Positions 1 through 7,385 are shown, counted from the first letter of the stretch. The stretch: DNA of 10,625 bases from an uncultured bacterium (GCA_903896775.1 CAITZE010000249.1:1-10625); one strand, 5' to 3'. Notes: generated by a model from the letters alone, not told the origin. Numbers and translations: made by a program.

Positions 1-111
1 CGACAGGCCAAGCTCCACGGCCAGCACCGGCCCGACGATCGCCATCACCGTGCGCGCGGCCTGGTTCACGAAGTGCGCCGCGGCGAACGGGAACGTCACT
101 CTCAACAACAT
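1..111 (-). CDS. MFS-type transporter, N-terminal fragment (runs off window)
   Basis: On the minus strand, 37 codons are open from an ATG at 111-109 to the window edge. The peptide begins with a hydrophobic stretch containing FAAAHFVNQAARTVMAIVGP, which resembles the first membrane segment of major facilitator superfamily transporters. An in-frame GTG at 99-97 is an alternative start; no clear ribosome binding site decides between them. The piece is much richer in GC than the roughly 300 bases to its right, so it may be core chromosome lying just outside the island. The substrate cannot be told from 37 residues. The family call is by recognition of the N-terminal pattern only. Confidence 0.5.
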   Translation of the reverse strand, partial: MLLRVTFPFAAAHFVNQAARTVMAIVGPVLAVELGLS

Positions 112-429
112 TGGGAAACAGTATGACAGGCATTGAAGTCGCGCGTCGCCTAAGAGAGACGTCCGACTAATGGCCAGATTTCGGCTAGAAATCGATCCTA
201 AATGTTGGACTCTGAAAGCTTAAAAGATCCTACAATTCAACGTTTTTTGGTGATCGCGTGGCCTGTCTCAAAAAGTGGTTTGTCTACCCTGCGACGTTTG
301 GCGCGGTGGTTGGAAAAGACGTTTGATTTTCAAGGGTTGAACGGTTACGGCAAGGCGCACTGTCGCGGTCGTAACTGCGTTAGGTGCAACATAGGTGCAG
401 AGCGCGAGGGAACTCGCGGCGACATATAG
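112..429. other. Gene-poor stretch between transporter gene and tRNA scar
   Basis: No convincing gene is visible in these about 320 bases. An ORF at 202-429 on the plus strand could code for 75 residues, but it matches nothing I recognise, has no good ribosome binding site and ends at the tRNA-like scar. Base composition drops relative to 1-100. The stretch is best read as degenerate DNA at an island edge. Confidence 0.4.
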
Positions 430-462
430 GCGGGCGTGGCGGAACTGGTAGACGCGCCGGAC
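430..462 (+). pseudogene. Truncated tRNA-Leu (5' part only)
   Basis: These 33 nt match the first 33 nt of the tRNA-Leu gene at 850 with two differences (C435/T855 and G459/A879). They cover the 5' acceptor strand GCGGGCG, the D arm and most of the 5' anticodon stem. No matching 3' acceptor strand (CGCCCGC) follows; the sequence passes straight into an integrase reading frame. The C in the acceptor strand suggests it derives from a different leucine isoacceptor than the intact copy, or has drifted. The likely origin is recombination at a tRNA attachment site followed by deletion. A GTG at 436 inside this piece can falsely serve as the start of the fused ORF. Confidence 0.75.
430..462 (+). repeat. 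Direct repeat, left copy (tRNA-Leu 5' half)
   Basis: Left member of a 33-nt direct repeat whose right member is 850-882 (31 of 33 identical, 420 bp apart). It flanks the integrase remnant. It may be an attachment-site duplication or the result of recombination between two leucine tRNA genes. Confidence 0.7.
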
Positions 463-795
463 AAGCTCAAGTTGAAGCTCGATCGCGACGGCAATGTGCG
501 AACGAGCTACAGCCTCCGTCACACCTACATCTGCTTCCGCTTTATGGAGGGTGCAGACATCTATCAGATCGCCAAGAACTGCCGCACCAGCGTCGAGATG
601 ATCGAGAAATTCTATGCCGCTCACATCAAGACGATGCTTGATGCTACCGCCATCAACGTGGTGAAGGGCACCATCAAGAGGGAACGTAAAGCTCGCGAAG
701 GCGGGCGCAAGAAATCGAGCCGAACGGCTCGGAAAGCCCGTGAAGACGGGCCATCTTCCAAGCTCCGAAGGGAGCCAAAGCCCCGCAAAACCTAG
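460..795 (+). pseudogene. Tyrosine recombinase (phage-type integrase) C-terminal remnant
   Basis: The reading frame that enters from the tRNA scar encodes RTSYSLRHTY followed by an MEGADIYQIAKNCRTSVEMI segment and EKFYAAH. These are the box II region and active-site end of the phage integrase family: the Arg-His pair of box II is in SLRHTY and the nucleophilic tyrosine is most likely in EKFY. The core-binding domain and the first catalytic arginine (box I) are missing, because the frame is cut at the tRNA piece. About 40 Lys/Arg-rich residues of low complexity follow the catalytic end, to a stop at 793-795. An intact member would be about 300 to 450 residues, so this one cannot recombine DNA. 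It marks an old integration event at a leucine tRNA gene. Confidence 0.8.
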
Positions 796-849
796 CGCCA
801 AGATTCCCATTGGCGATTTTGCGACAGGGCGTGTAGTACTTACCGTAGT

Positions 850-882
850 GCGGGTGTGGCGGAACTGGTAGACGCGCCAGAC
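850..882 (+). repeat. Direct repeat, right copy (tRNA-Leu 5' half)
   Basis: Right member of the 33-nt direct repeat described for 430-462. This copy is part of the complete tRNA gene. Confidence 0.7.
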
Positions 883-883
883 T

Positions 884-1115
884 TGAATGTGGGTCGCTGG
901 TCTGGAAACGGGCCAGTAGCAGTTGTCAAATTCGGTGAAAGCTTCCGTCGCGTGACGATGCCAACCCCGAGCCAAGCCCGAGCAATCGGGAAGGTGTAGA
1001 GACTTAACGGCAGCCACCTAACGGCGTAAGCCTATGGTGAAGATAAAGTCCAGCCCATCAAAGCGCCGAGGCCATAGGAGGCTGAGGCGAAAGTGGCGAA
1101 AGCCATAGTGGGATG
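884..1115 (+). ncRNA. Group I intron (IC3-like) in tRNA-Leu(CAA)
   Basis: A 232-nt self-splicing ribozyme candidate that encodes no protein. The fold was traced by hand. P1: exon GACU (880-883) with the internal guide GGUC (892-895), with the U·G wobble at the 5' splice site. P2: CUGGUCUG-GAAA-CGGGCCAG (897-916). P3: GUUGUC (922-927) with GGCAGC (1009-1014). P4: UUCGG with CCGAG. P6a: CCCGA-GCAA-UCGGG (977-990). P7: GACUU (1001-1005) with AAGUC (1046-1050). P8: CACC/GGUG (1015-1018, 1036-1039) closing GGC-GUAA-GCC. P9-type hairpin: UGGC-GAAA-GCCA (1094-1105). The terminal ωG is G1115. The stretches GTCAAATTCGGTGAAA and AAGGTGTAGAGACTTAACGG are close to the catalytic core I remember for the Azoarcus tRNA-Ile intron. 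GNRA loops on P2 and P9 also fit that class. Confidence 0.88.
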
Positions 1116-1264
1116 CAAAATCTGGTTTCTTCACGGAAGTGTCGGTTCGATTCCGACCACCCGCACCATTTTCCGTGCAATGAATGCTTTCGGCCCTGTT
1201 GGGGGACAGGAAAATGGCGCTTCTTGGGGAACTCGTTTCAACGCATCGAGTAGGTTAGGCGCTA

Positions 1265-3622
1265 ATGCCAACCGAAGCGGACACCTGTCGCAAATTCGTA
1301 GTCCCAAAACTACTGACGGCAGGGTGGGATACGGAGCCCCACTCCATCGCGGAACAACGCTCCATCACGGATGGCCGTGTAGTACCTGTCGGCAAAGGCT
1401 TCATACGAAAGCCTCCCAAACGAGTCGACTATCTGCTGCGCTATGCGCGTGATTTCCCATTGGCCGTAGTAGAAGCAAAAGCGGCCTACAGGACCGCCGC
1501 CGACGCAGTGCAGCAAGCGCGCGGCTACGCAGAAATGCTCGGTCTTAAATTCGCTTATGCGACGAACGGTCCGGACATCATCGAAATCGATTACTTCACC
1601 GGCAAAGAAACCCACGTTACCGATTACCCGACGCCGGCAGAGTTGTGGAAGCGCTACCAAGTCGGACAAGGATTGACGAAGGCCGACATTGGCGACCGGC
1701 TGCTAGCGTCTTTCAATCATACTAGCGGCAAAGACGAACGCTACTATCAGCAACTCGCGGTGAACCGAACCGTCGAAACGATTTTGAAGGGTCGTGATCG
1801 CCTCTTGCTGACGATGGCGACAGGCACCGGAAAGACCTTCGTCGCCTTCCAGATTTGCTGGAAGTTGTGGTCGTCACGTTGGAACCGGACTGGCGAATAC
1901 CGCCGTCCGCGCATTCTCTATCTCGCGGATCGCAATATCCTGGTTGACCAGCCCAAGGATGGACTATTCGCGGCGTTCGGGGACGCGCGATACAAGATTG
2001 AGTCTGGCGAAGCAATGCAGAGCCGCGAAATGTATTTCGCGATCTATCAGGCGCTCGCCGAGGACGAACGAAGGCTCGGCCTCTTTAAGTCGTTCGCCCC
2101 CGACTTCTTTGATCTCATCATTGTTGACGAGTGCCATCGCGGCAGCGCAAGCGATAAGAGTTCGTGGCGAGCAATTCTCGACTATTTCGAGCCGGCTTAT
2201 AAACTTGGTATGACAGCAACGCCGTTGCGCGACGACAATCGCGATAGTTATCTCTACTTCGGAAATCCAATCTATGAATACAGCCTGGGGCAAGGCATCG
2301 ATGACGGATTCCTTGCGCCGTATCGAGTCCATCGTGTCGTTACGCAGTGGGACGCAGCTGGTTGGCGACCGAGCCGCGACGAGGTCGATCGCTTCGGAAG
2401 GGCAATTCCAGACGACGAATACCAGACCAAGGATTTTGAGCGCGTCATTGCGCTTCGCGCCCGCACCCAGGCGATTGCCCGCCATCTGTCGGACTTCCTC
2501 AAATCGACGGATCGCTTTGCCAAGACGATCGTGTTTTGCGTCGATCAGGAACACGCCAGCGAAATGCGCGAGGCACTTATCAACCTCAATGCGGACTTAG
2601 TGGCGCAAAATCCGGACTACGTATGCCGTGTCACTTCTGACGAGGGTCAGATCGGACGCGGCCATTTGAGCCGCTTTCAGGACGTAGAAACAAAAGTACC
2701 AACAATTCTGACGACATCCCAACTCCTAACGACAGGCGTTGATGCACCGACCTGCAAGAATGTGGTGCTGGCGCGGGTTGTCGGCGCGATGAGTGAGTTC
2801 AAGCAGATCATTGGACGCGGCACGCGTCTTCGCGATGACTACGGAAAACTTTGGTTCAACATTCTTGATTACACGGGCGCGGCGACACGCATGTTTGCCG
2901 ACCCGACCTTCGACGGTGACCCGGTGCAGGTCACGGAGGAAGAGGTAAACGACCAGGGTGAGACGACGCACACTACCGAGATAGATCCAGATGGCGAGCC
3001 GGAGCGCGGCGACACTGGTCCGGACATCGCCGAACCGCCCGAAGGGGAGCCGAGGAAATACTATTTCGATGACGGCCAGGTTTCCATCGTTGCGCATCTC
3101 GTTCAGGAGCTTGACCCGAATGGGAAGCAGTTACGTGTCGTTCAATACACCGACTATGCCGCTAGCACGCTGCGGACGCTCTGTCCCACCGCGCAGGAGT
3201 TGCGGAAACGCTGGGCGAATGCCGAACAACGTGCGGAGATTATTCAAGCGCTAGCCGAGCGCGGTATCAGCTTTGAGGAGCTAGCCGAGCAGACCAAGCA
3301 ACCAGAGGCTGACCCATTCGACCTTCTTTGCCATCTCGCCTTTAATGCCCCCCTCCGAACACGTCGAGAGCGGGCGCAGCGCGTTCGACAAGATCGTAAG
3401 GACTTTTTCGAGCGCTATAGCCCCGAAGCGCGAGAAGTTCTCCATGAATTGCTTGAGAAATATGCGCACCACGGCGACGCACAATTTGTTCTACCAGACG
3501 TTCTGCATGTTCCCCCAATTTCGAATCATGGTAATCCGGGCGAGATCATTCGATTGTTCGGAGGCCCCGAACAACTCCGCACCGCTGTAAACGATCTGCA
3601 AGGCATCCTGTATGGCTCCTAA
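1265..3622 (+). CDS. hsdR: Type I restriction enzyme R subunit (HsdR)
   Basis: The motor and nuclease subunit of a type I restriction-modification complex. It translocates DNA using ATP and cuts it away from unmethylated recognition sites. The 785-aa product starts with a PD-(D/E)xK-like nuclease: D55 and E70-A-K72, plus a Q-x3-Y motif at Q84-Y88. Superfamily 2 helicase motifs follow: Walker A ATGTGKT (185-191), DECH (288-291), TATP (317-320), TIVFCVDQEHA (421-431) and QIIGRGTR (514-521). An acidic, probably flexible linker (about 555-597) leads to a C-terminal helical region like that of EcoEI R proteins. The length fits the shorter EcoEI-type R subunits. The ATG at 1265 is preceded by an AGG-containing stretch. 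The gene overlaps hsdM by 11 bp, indicating one operon. No motif is broken, so it looks active. Confidence 0.95.
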   Translation: MPTEADTCRKFVVPKLLTAGWDTEPHSIAEQRSITDGRVVPVGKGFIRKPPKRVDYLLRYARDFPLAVVEAKAAYRTAADAVQQARGYAEMLGLKFAYATNGPDIIEIDYFTGKETHVTDYPTPAELWKRYQVGQGLTKADIGDRLLASFNHTSGKDERYYQQLAVNRTVETILKGRDRLLLTMATGTGKTFVAFQICWKLWSSRWNRTGEYRRPRILYLADRNILVDQPKDGLFAAFGDARYKIESGEAMQSREMYFAIYQALAEDERRLGLFKSFAPDFFDLIIVDECHRGSASDKSSWRAILDYFEPAYKLGMTATPLRDDNRDSYLYFGNPIYEYSLGQGIDDGFLAPYRVHRVVTQWDAAGWRPSRDEVDRFGRAIPDDEYQTKDFERVIALRARTQAIARHLSDFLKSTDRFAKTIVFCVDQEHASEMREALINLNADLVAQNPDYVCRVTSDEGQIGRGHLSRFQDVETKVPTILTTSQLLTTGVDAPTCKNVVLARVVGAMSEFKQIIGRGTRLRDDYGKLWFNILDYTGAATRMFADPTFDGDPVQVTEEEVNDQGETTHTTEIDPDGEPERGDTGPDIAEPPEGEPRKYYFDDGQVSIVAHLVQELDPNGKQLRVVQYTDYAASTLRTLCPTAQELRKRWANAEQRAEIIQALAERGISFEELAEQTKQPEADPFDLLCHLAFNAPLRTRRERAQRVRQDRKDFFERYSPEAREVLHELLEKYAHHGDAQFVLPDVLHVPPISNHGNPGEIIRLFGGPEQLRTAVNDLQGILYGS

Positions 3623-5168
3623 GAAGAAAAACAACGGCACCGAGGCGCCAATGACGACCACGCAGGCGTTAGGAAGCCTGCTTAAGACCGCGCGTGACAT
3701 TATGCGCAAGGATAAGGGTCTAAACGGCGATCTCGATCGGCTACCGTTGCTTACCTGGATCATGTTTCTCAAGTTCCTTGATGACCTTGAGCAGCAGGGG
3801 GAAGAAGAAGCTCTGCTTGCGCGGAAGAAGTTTCGCGCGGCTATTGAGCCGCCTTACCGCTGGAGAGATTGGGCAGCCAATCCGCAAGGTATAACCGGCG
3901 ATGAGCTTCTTTCATTCATCAATCAAGACGAGACACGACGCCCGGACGGTTCGCGCGGACTCGGCTTGTTCGCCCATCTTCGCGCCCTGACCAGCGCCAA
4001 CGGTGACAACAGGCGCGATGTTATCGCCACGGTCTTTCGCGGCGTCGATAACCGCATGAAGAGTGGCTACTTGCTCCGTGACGTAATTAATAAAGTCGCG
4101 GGCATTCACTTCACTTCGTCAGAAGAGCTGCATACCCTCGGCGCGCTCTACGAGACGATGCTTCGCGAGATGCGCGACGCTGCTGGAGACTCTGGCGAAT
4201 TCTATACGCCCCGTCCGGTCGTGCGCTTCATGGTCGACGTCACGGACCCGCGGCTTGGGGAGACTGTTCTCGACCCTGCCAGTGGAACCGGCGGATTTCT
4301 CGTCGAAGCTCTCACCCATCTATCGAAGCAAGTGAAGACGGTTTCTAATCGCAAGACACTTCAAAGTGAGAGTCTCTTTGGCTATGAGCCGAAACCACTG
4401 CCCTACCTACTAGGACAAATGAATCTCCTTTTGCACGGCCTGGATGCGCCGCAAATCGATCCAGGCAACGCGTTGCGCTTCAAGCTTTCCGAGATCGGCG
4501 AGAAGGAACGCGTTGATGTAATTCTAACGAATCCGCCCTTCGGCGGAGAGGAAGAGAAGGGCATCCAAGGCAATTTCCCCGCCGATCGTCAAACCGCCGA
4601 GACCGCCCTGCTCTTTCTGCAGCTCATCATGCGCAAGCTGCACCGGCAGCCCACTGCGGCGGGCCGAAATGCCCGCGCTGCCGTCGTTGTGCCGGACGGC
4701 ATTCTTTTCGGCGACGGGGTGTGCGCGCGTATTAAAGAAGAGCTTCTCAGAGAGTTCAATCTGCACACGATTGTGCGACTGCCAAGCGGGGTTTTCTCGC
4801 CCTATACGCCAATCCGGACGAATATATTGTTCTTTGAGCGCGCGGGACCGACGAAGGAAGTTTGGTACTATGAGCATCCCTTGCCAACGGGACGCAAGAA
4901 CTACACAAAAACCCTGCCTTTGCAATTCGACGAATTTGGAGATTGCGTAGCGTGGTGGTCGCAGCGTCGGGAGAGCGATCACGCATGGAACGTGCCTGCT
5001 GAGGAACTGATCACTTCGAACTGCAATCTTGATCGAAAGAATCCGCGCAGCAAAGTTGATCTCGAGCATTTGCCGCCTGACCAACTTGCTGATGAGATCT
5101 TGAGCAAGGAGTTGCTCATCACCGAATTGCTGCAGGACATTAAAGCGACACTGAGGGCTCGTCCGTGA
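3612..5168 (+). CDS. hsdM: Type I adenine-N6 DNA methyltransferase M subunit (HsdM)
   Basis: Transfers a methyl group from S-adenosylmethionine to adenine in the site chosen by HsdS, and takes part in the restriction complex. The 518-aa product has the N-terminal helical HsdM domain (about 15-160). The catalytic domain has motif X-like EFYTPR (196-201), the AdoMet-binding motif DPASGTGGF (221-229) and the catalytic NPPF (307-310) typical of N6-adenine methyltransferases. The C-terminal end is helical (about 480-515), as expected for contact with HsdS. The length is normal for the family. It starts inside the end of hsdR (11-bp overlap) with AAGG upstream, and its stop overlaps the hsdS start by 4 bp. 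Translational coupling of all three genes is likely. Confidence 0.96.
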   Translation: MAPKKKNNGTEAPMTTTQALGSLLKTARDIMRKDKGLNGDLDRLPLLTWIMFLKFLDDLEQQGEEEALLARKKFRAAIEPPYRWRDWAANPQGITGDELLSFINQDETRRPDGSRGLGLFAHLRALTSANGDNRRDVIATVFRGVDNRMKSGYLLRDVINKVAGIHFTSSEELHTLGALYETMLREMRDAAGDSGEFYTPRPVVRFMVDVTDPRLGETVLDPASGTGGFLVEALTHLSKQVKTVSNRKTLQSESLFGYEPKPLPYLLGQMNLLLHGLDAPQIDPGNALRFKLSEIGEKERVDVILTNPPFGGEEEKGIQGNFPADRQTAETALLFLQLIMRKLHRQPTAAGRNARAAVVVPDGILFGDGVCARIKEELLREFNLHTIVRLPSGVFSPYTPIRTNILFFERAGPTKEVWYYEHPLPTGRKNYTKTLPLQFDEFGDCVAWWSQRRESDHAWNVPAEELITSNCNLDRKNPRSKVDLEHLPPDQLADEILSKELLITELLQDIKATLRARP

Positions 5169-6361
5169 CAGTCGACATGCCCGTGGTCAGTCTAGGTGAG
5201 CTTATTCGAGTGGAACGCCGTCCGGTCGAGGTCGTCACCGACCGAGACTATCAGGAAATCGGAATCTACAGCTACGGTCGAGGTATCTTTCACAAGCGTG
5301 CACGCTCTGGGCTTGAGGTTGGAAGCAAGGACCTGTTTTTGATGAAGGACGGAGATTTGATCCTTCAGATAACCTTCGCGTGGGAAGGTGCCATCGCTCT
5401 TTGTTCGAAGGCTCAAGACGGTCTATTCGGCTCAGTACGCTATCCTACGTTTCGTGTAGATGAGAGCCGCTGCTTCCCACCGTTTCTTGTAAAATATCTC
5501 TGCACAACGCGCGGGTTAGAGCAGATCGGGAGGATCTGTCCGGGCTCCGCAGGCCGTAACCGTGTGCTGTCAACTAAGCGCATCCCGGAGATCATGGTTC
5601 CTCTCCCACCCCTCGACGAGCAGCGGCGCATCGTTGATCAGATAGAATCGGTTGCCGCACGGCTGCATGATGCACAGGCATTACGTGCGAGCCAAACGGA
5701 AGATGTTCGTCGTCTCCTCCTGAGCGCCTTTCACAAGATTGCGGACGCAGCGCCGCGGTCCAAAATGAAGGACGTCGCCCCGCTGGTGCGAAGGCCTGTC
5801 ACACTGTCTTTTGACACAAGCTATCCCGAGTTGGGAATCCGCTCCTTCTTCAAGGGGACATTTCATAAGCCGTCGCTGACAGCCCTCGAATTAGGATCGA
5901 AACGAGTCTTTTGGATCGAGCCCGGTGATCTCCTGTTTAGCAACGTCTTTGCGTGGGAGGGAGCTATGGCAATAGCGGGTCCGCAGGACGCACATCGAGT
6001 TGGCTCGCATCGTTACATAGCGTGCGTTGCGAAGCCCGGAATCGCGGAAGCGCGCTTCCTCTTGCAGTACTTTCAAACCGACGAAGGTTTTGAGCGGATC
6101 AAGGATGCGTCCCCTGGCGGGGCAGGTCGGAACCGAACTCTTGGACTTGGTACATTGGGAAATATTGAGGTTCCGCTTCCCTCGATAGAGAGGCAGCGTT
6201 GGTTCGCTGATCTTCACGCCCGCGCCGAGCGCTTGCTAGCCGAACAGCAACAGGCTGGCGTTTTGTATGATGCCCTCGTCCCCTCAATGCTCGAGAGAGC
6301 GTTTAAGCCGTCGCTAGAGTCAGCCGTCGGTACGAACGTTCGGATCGCCATCCTCACTTAA
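5165..6361 (+). CDS. hsdS: Type I specificity subunit with two similar recognition domains (HsdS)
   Basis: Determines which DNA sequence the methylase and restriction complexes recognise. The GTG at 5165 overlaps the hsdM stop (GTGA) and has GAGGG 8 nt upstream, so I prefer it to the ATG at 5177. The 398-aa product has target recognition domain 1 (about 7-150), a helical spacer (about 150-195), domain 2 (about 200-340) and a second helical region (about 340-380). The two halves align without gaps at an offset of 191. Shared items are FHK (42/233), GSK (53/244), FAWEGA (71/262), GRNR (130/321) and VPLP (145/336). By my count about 40% of residues 29-155 are identical to 220-346. The recognised sequence cannot be read from the protein. 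Confidence 0.95.
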   Translation: MTVDMPVVSLGELIRVERRPVEVVTDRDYQEIGIYSYGRGIFHKRARSGLEVGSKDLFLMKDGDLILQITFAWEGAIALCSKAQDGLFGSVRYPTFRVDESRCFPPFLVKYLCTTRGLEQIGRICPGSAGRNRVLSTKRIPEIMVPLPPLDEQRRIVDQIESVAARLHDAQALRASQTEDVRRLLLSAFHKIADAAPRSKMKDVAPLVRRPVTLSFDTSYPELGIRSFFKGTFHKPSLTALELGSKRVFWIEPGDLLFSNVFAWEGAMAIAGPQDAHRVGSHRYIACVAKPGIAEARFLLQYFQTDEGFERIKDASPGGAGRNRTLGLGTLGNIEVPLPSIERQRWFADLHARAERLLAEQQQAGVLYDALVPSMLERAFKPSLESAVGTNVRIAILT

Positions 6362-6366
6362 TCGAT

Positions 6367-7194
6367 TTGGCTGGTATCGCACAACTCGCCCTTGGGCGCC
6401 GAATTCTCGAAGCGTATCCGAACAAAGTTAACTCCCACAAAGCGCCGGAAGAGAACCAAGCGGAAATAATGACGGTCGGAGTCATGACTTTTAGCGACGA
6501 TACTATGTTTCGTTACGCCGCCGCGTCCTACTTGCGCACTTGGATAGCGCAAGATTCTGGTTTCGTTATTGCTTTTGAGCGTGGGCCAACGGCCGGCGCC
6601 CTCGCAAGACTCCTCACGGAGTACAAGGTAATCAGAAACTTCAAAAAGAAAGACAAAAATGCTGGCGATGAGCGCTTCCAACAATTCGTGGATGTTCTTG
6701 CGTCCGTTAAGACGGTGCACGCTCTAGCAAATGCGCTCGATAGTGTGAAGGTGGTAAATCATATCAACGACGGGATTCGCCCTCACTACGAATCCGCTAA
6801 GCACAAGAATTTCATTTCTGCTGCTTCCAAGGCCGCCTGGATGGTGTTTCGGCATCCTGTCGCGATCTACGACAGTCTGGCGTGCGACGCCCTGCGATCA
6901 CTCGGGCACAAATTCTCGGCAGGCAATTATGAGGGCTATTACAACGCCTGGACAGCGTACTACGCCGACAAAAAAGCGAACATCGAAGCTGCGGCTCGAT
7001 GGGTAACTTCCTCCGACTATGCGCGCAGGCTTACGGATCATGGAGCCACCACGCCTCAGGCAGTTGAGGATTGGGTAAGTACTGATTGGTTTCAGAATCG
7101 TATTTGCGATCAGCGTCTAGTGTGGCTTGGCTCGGGAGATAATCTGCCAACGGCCGACCTCGCGGCACTCGTTAGCCACCATGAATTGGCCTGA
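6367..7194 (+). CDS. Hypothetical protein downstream of hsdS, possibly OGG-glycosylase-like
   Basis: A 275-aa frame beginning 5 bp after hsdS in the same direction, so probably cotranscribed. The TTG at 6367 has no visible ribosome binding site; the ATG at 6469 (241 aa) is a reasonable alternative, and the end is certain. I do not recognise the family firmly. The segment SAASKAAWMVFRHPVAIYDS (about 151-170) and the C-terminal NRICDQRLVWLGS resemble the S-x-SK-x-x-W, IYD and R-x-D-x-x-LW patterns I associate with a family of small bacterial proteins with the 8-oxoguanine glycosylase (OGG) fold. That is a memory-based, tentative match. No signal peptide or membrane segment is seen. Its place behind a restriction operon suggests an accessory defence or DNA-related role (inference). 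Confidence 0.7.
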   Translation: MAGIAQLALGRRILEAYPNKVNSHKAPEENQAEIMTVGVMTFSDDTMFRYAAASYLRTWIAQDSGFVIAFERGPTAGALARLLTEYKVIRNFKKKDKNAGDERFQQFVDVLASVKTVHALANALDSVKVVNHINDGIRPHYESAKHKNFISAASKAAWMVFRHPVAIYDSLACDALRSLGHKFSAGNYEGYYNAWTAYYADKKANIEAAARWVTSSDYARRLTDHGATTPQAVEDWVSTDWFQNRICDQRLVWLGSGDNLPTADLAALVSHHELA

Positions 7195-7199
7195 CCGCA

Positions 7200-7385
7200 G
7201 TGGCGGATACGCAAAGCGACCTTGAGCCCGAAAAGCCCAAGCAATGGGCGGAAACAATGACGATTGGCTATGTACTCAGTCGAATGCATCTGCCCGAGTG
7301 TCGGGCAACGATGATTGACGCGATCAAGTTCGTAGAGGCGCAAGACCCGCCGAAGAAAAAAGTAGTCGTGCCCAAAGACCAATGA
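7200..7385 (+). CDS. Small hypothetical protein, 61 aa
   Basis: A GTG-started frame 5 bp after the preceding hypothetical gene, ending 17 bp before the convergent RES gene. The product is charged and has no membrane segment: an acidic-to-basic N-terminus, a central helix-like AETMTIGYVLSRMHLPECRA, and a basic tail with PPKKKVVVPKDQ. No ribosome binding site is evident at the GTG; an ATG at 7258 would give only the second two thirds. The close spacing and the shared inverted repeat at its stop codon favour a real gene. I do not recognise it. Confidence 0.45.
   Translation: MADTQSDLEPEKPKQWAETMTIGYVLSRMHLPECRATMIDAIKFVEAQDPPKKKVVVPKDQ

Larger units (their letters stand above)
850..1168 (+). 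tRNA. tRNA-Leu(CAA), interrupted by a group I intron
   Basis: Exons are 850-883 and 1116-1168. The acceptor strands GCGGGTG (850-856) and CACCCGC (1158-1164) pair fully. The discriminator is A1165, as leucine tRNAs need, and CCA is encoded (1166-1168). The T arm is GTCGG (1141-1145), loop TTCGATT, CCGAC (1153-1157). A long class II variable arm lies at 1126-1140. Joining the exons gives the anticodon stem CCAGA/TCTGG with loop CTCAAAA, hence anticodon CAA reading UUG codons. The intron sits between U33 and C34. Standard tRNA searches may miss or miscall this gene because of the 232-nt insert. Confidence 0.88.

Noticed and set aside
277..292. 16-nt near repeat (GGTTTGTCTACCCTGC) with 9851-9866, one mismatch
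   Set aside because: A match of this size is about what chance gives in a 10-kb window, and the surroundings do not match, so it was not called as an attachment site.
436..459. GTG start with peptide MAELVDAP as the true N-terminus of an integrase-like protein
   Set aside because: These codons are the 5' part of a tRNA-Leu. This is a common artefact of calling genes through tRNA sequence.
268..1017. Long minus-strand ORF across the integrase remnant and tRNA
   Set aside because: It runs antisense through a recognisable integrase fragment, a tRNA exon and the intron core, and its peptide resembles nothing; it is a chance frame in GC-rich DNA.
1195..1210. CCTGT-TGGGGG-ACAGG hairpin after the tRNA as a terminator
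   Set aside because: The stem is only 5 bp and is followed by A rather than T residues on the tRNA strand.
1093..1452. Plus-strand ORF starting in the intron
   Set aside because: It covers the intron end, the tRNA 3' exon and the start of hsdR in another frame. The intron has no room for a homing endonuclease.
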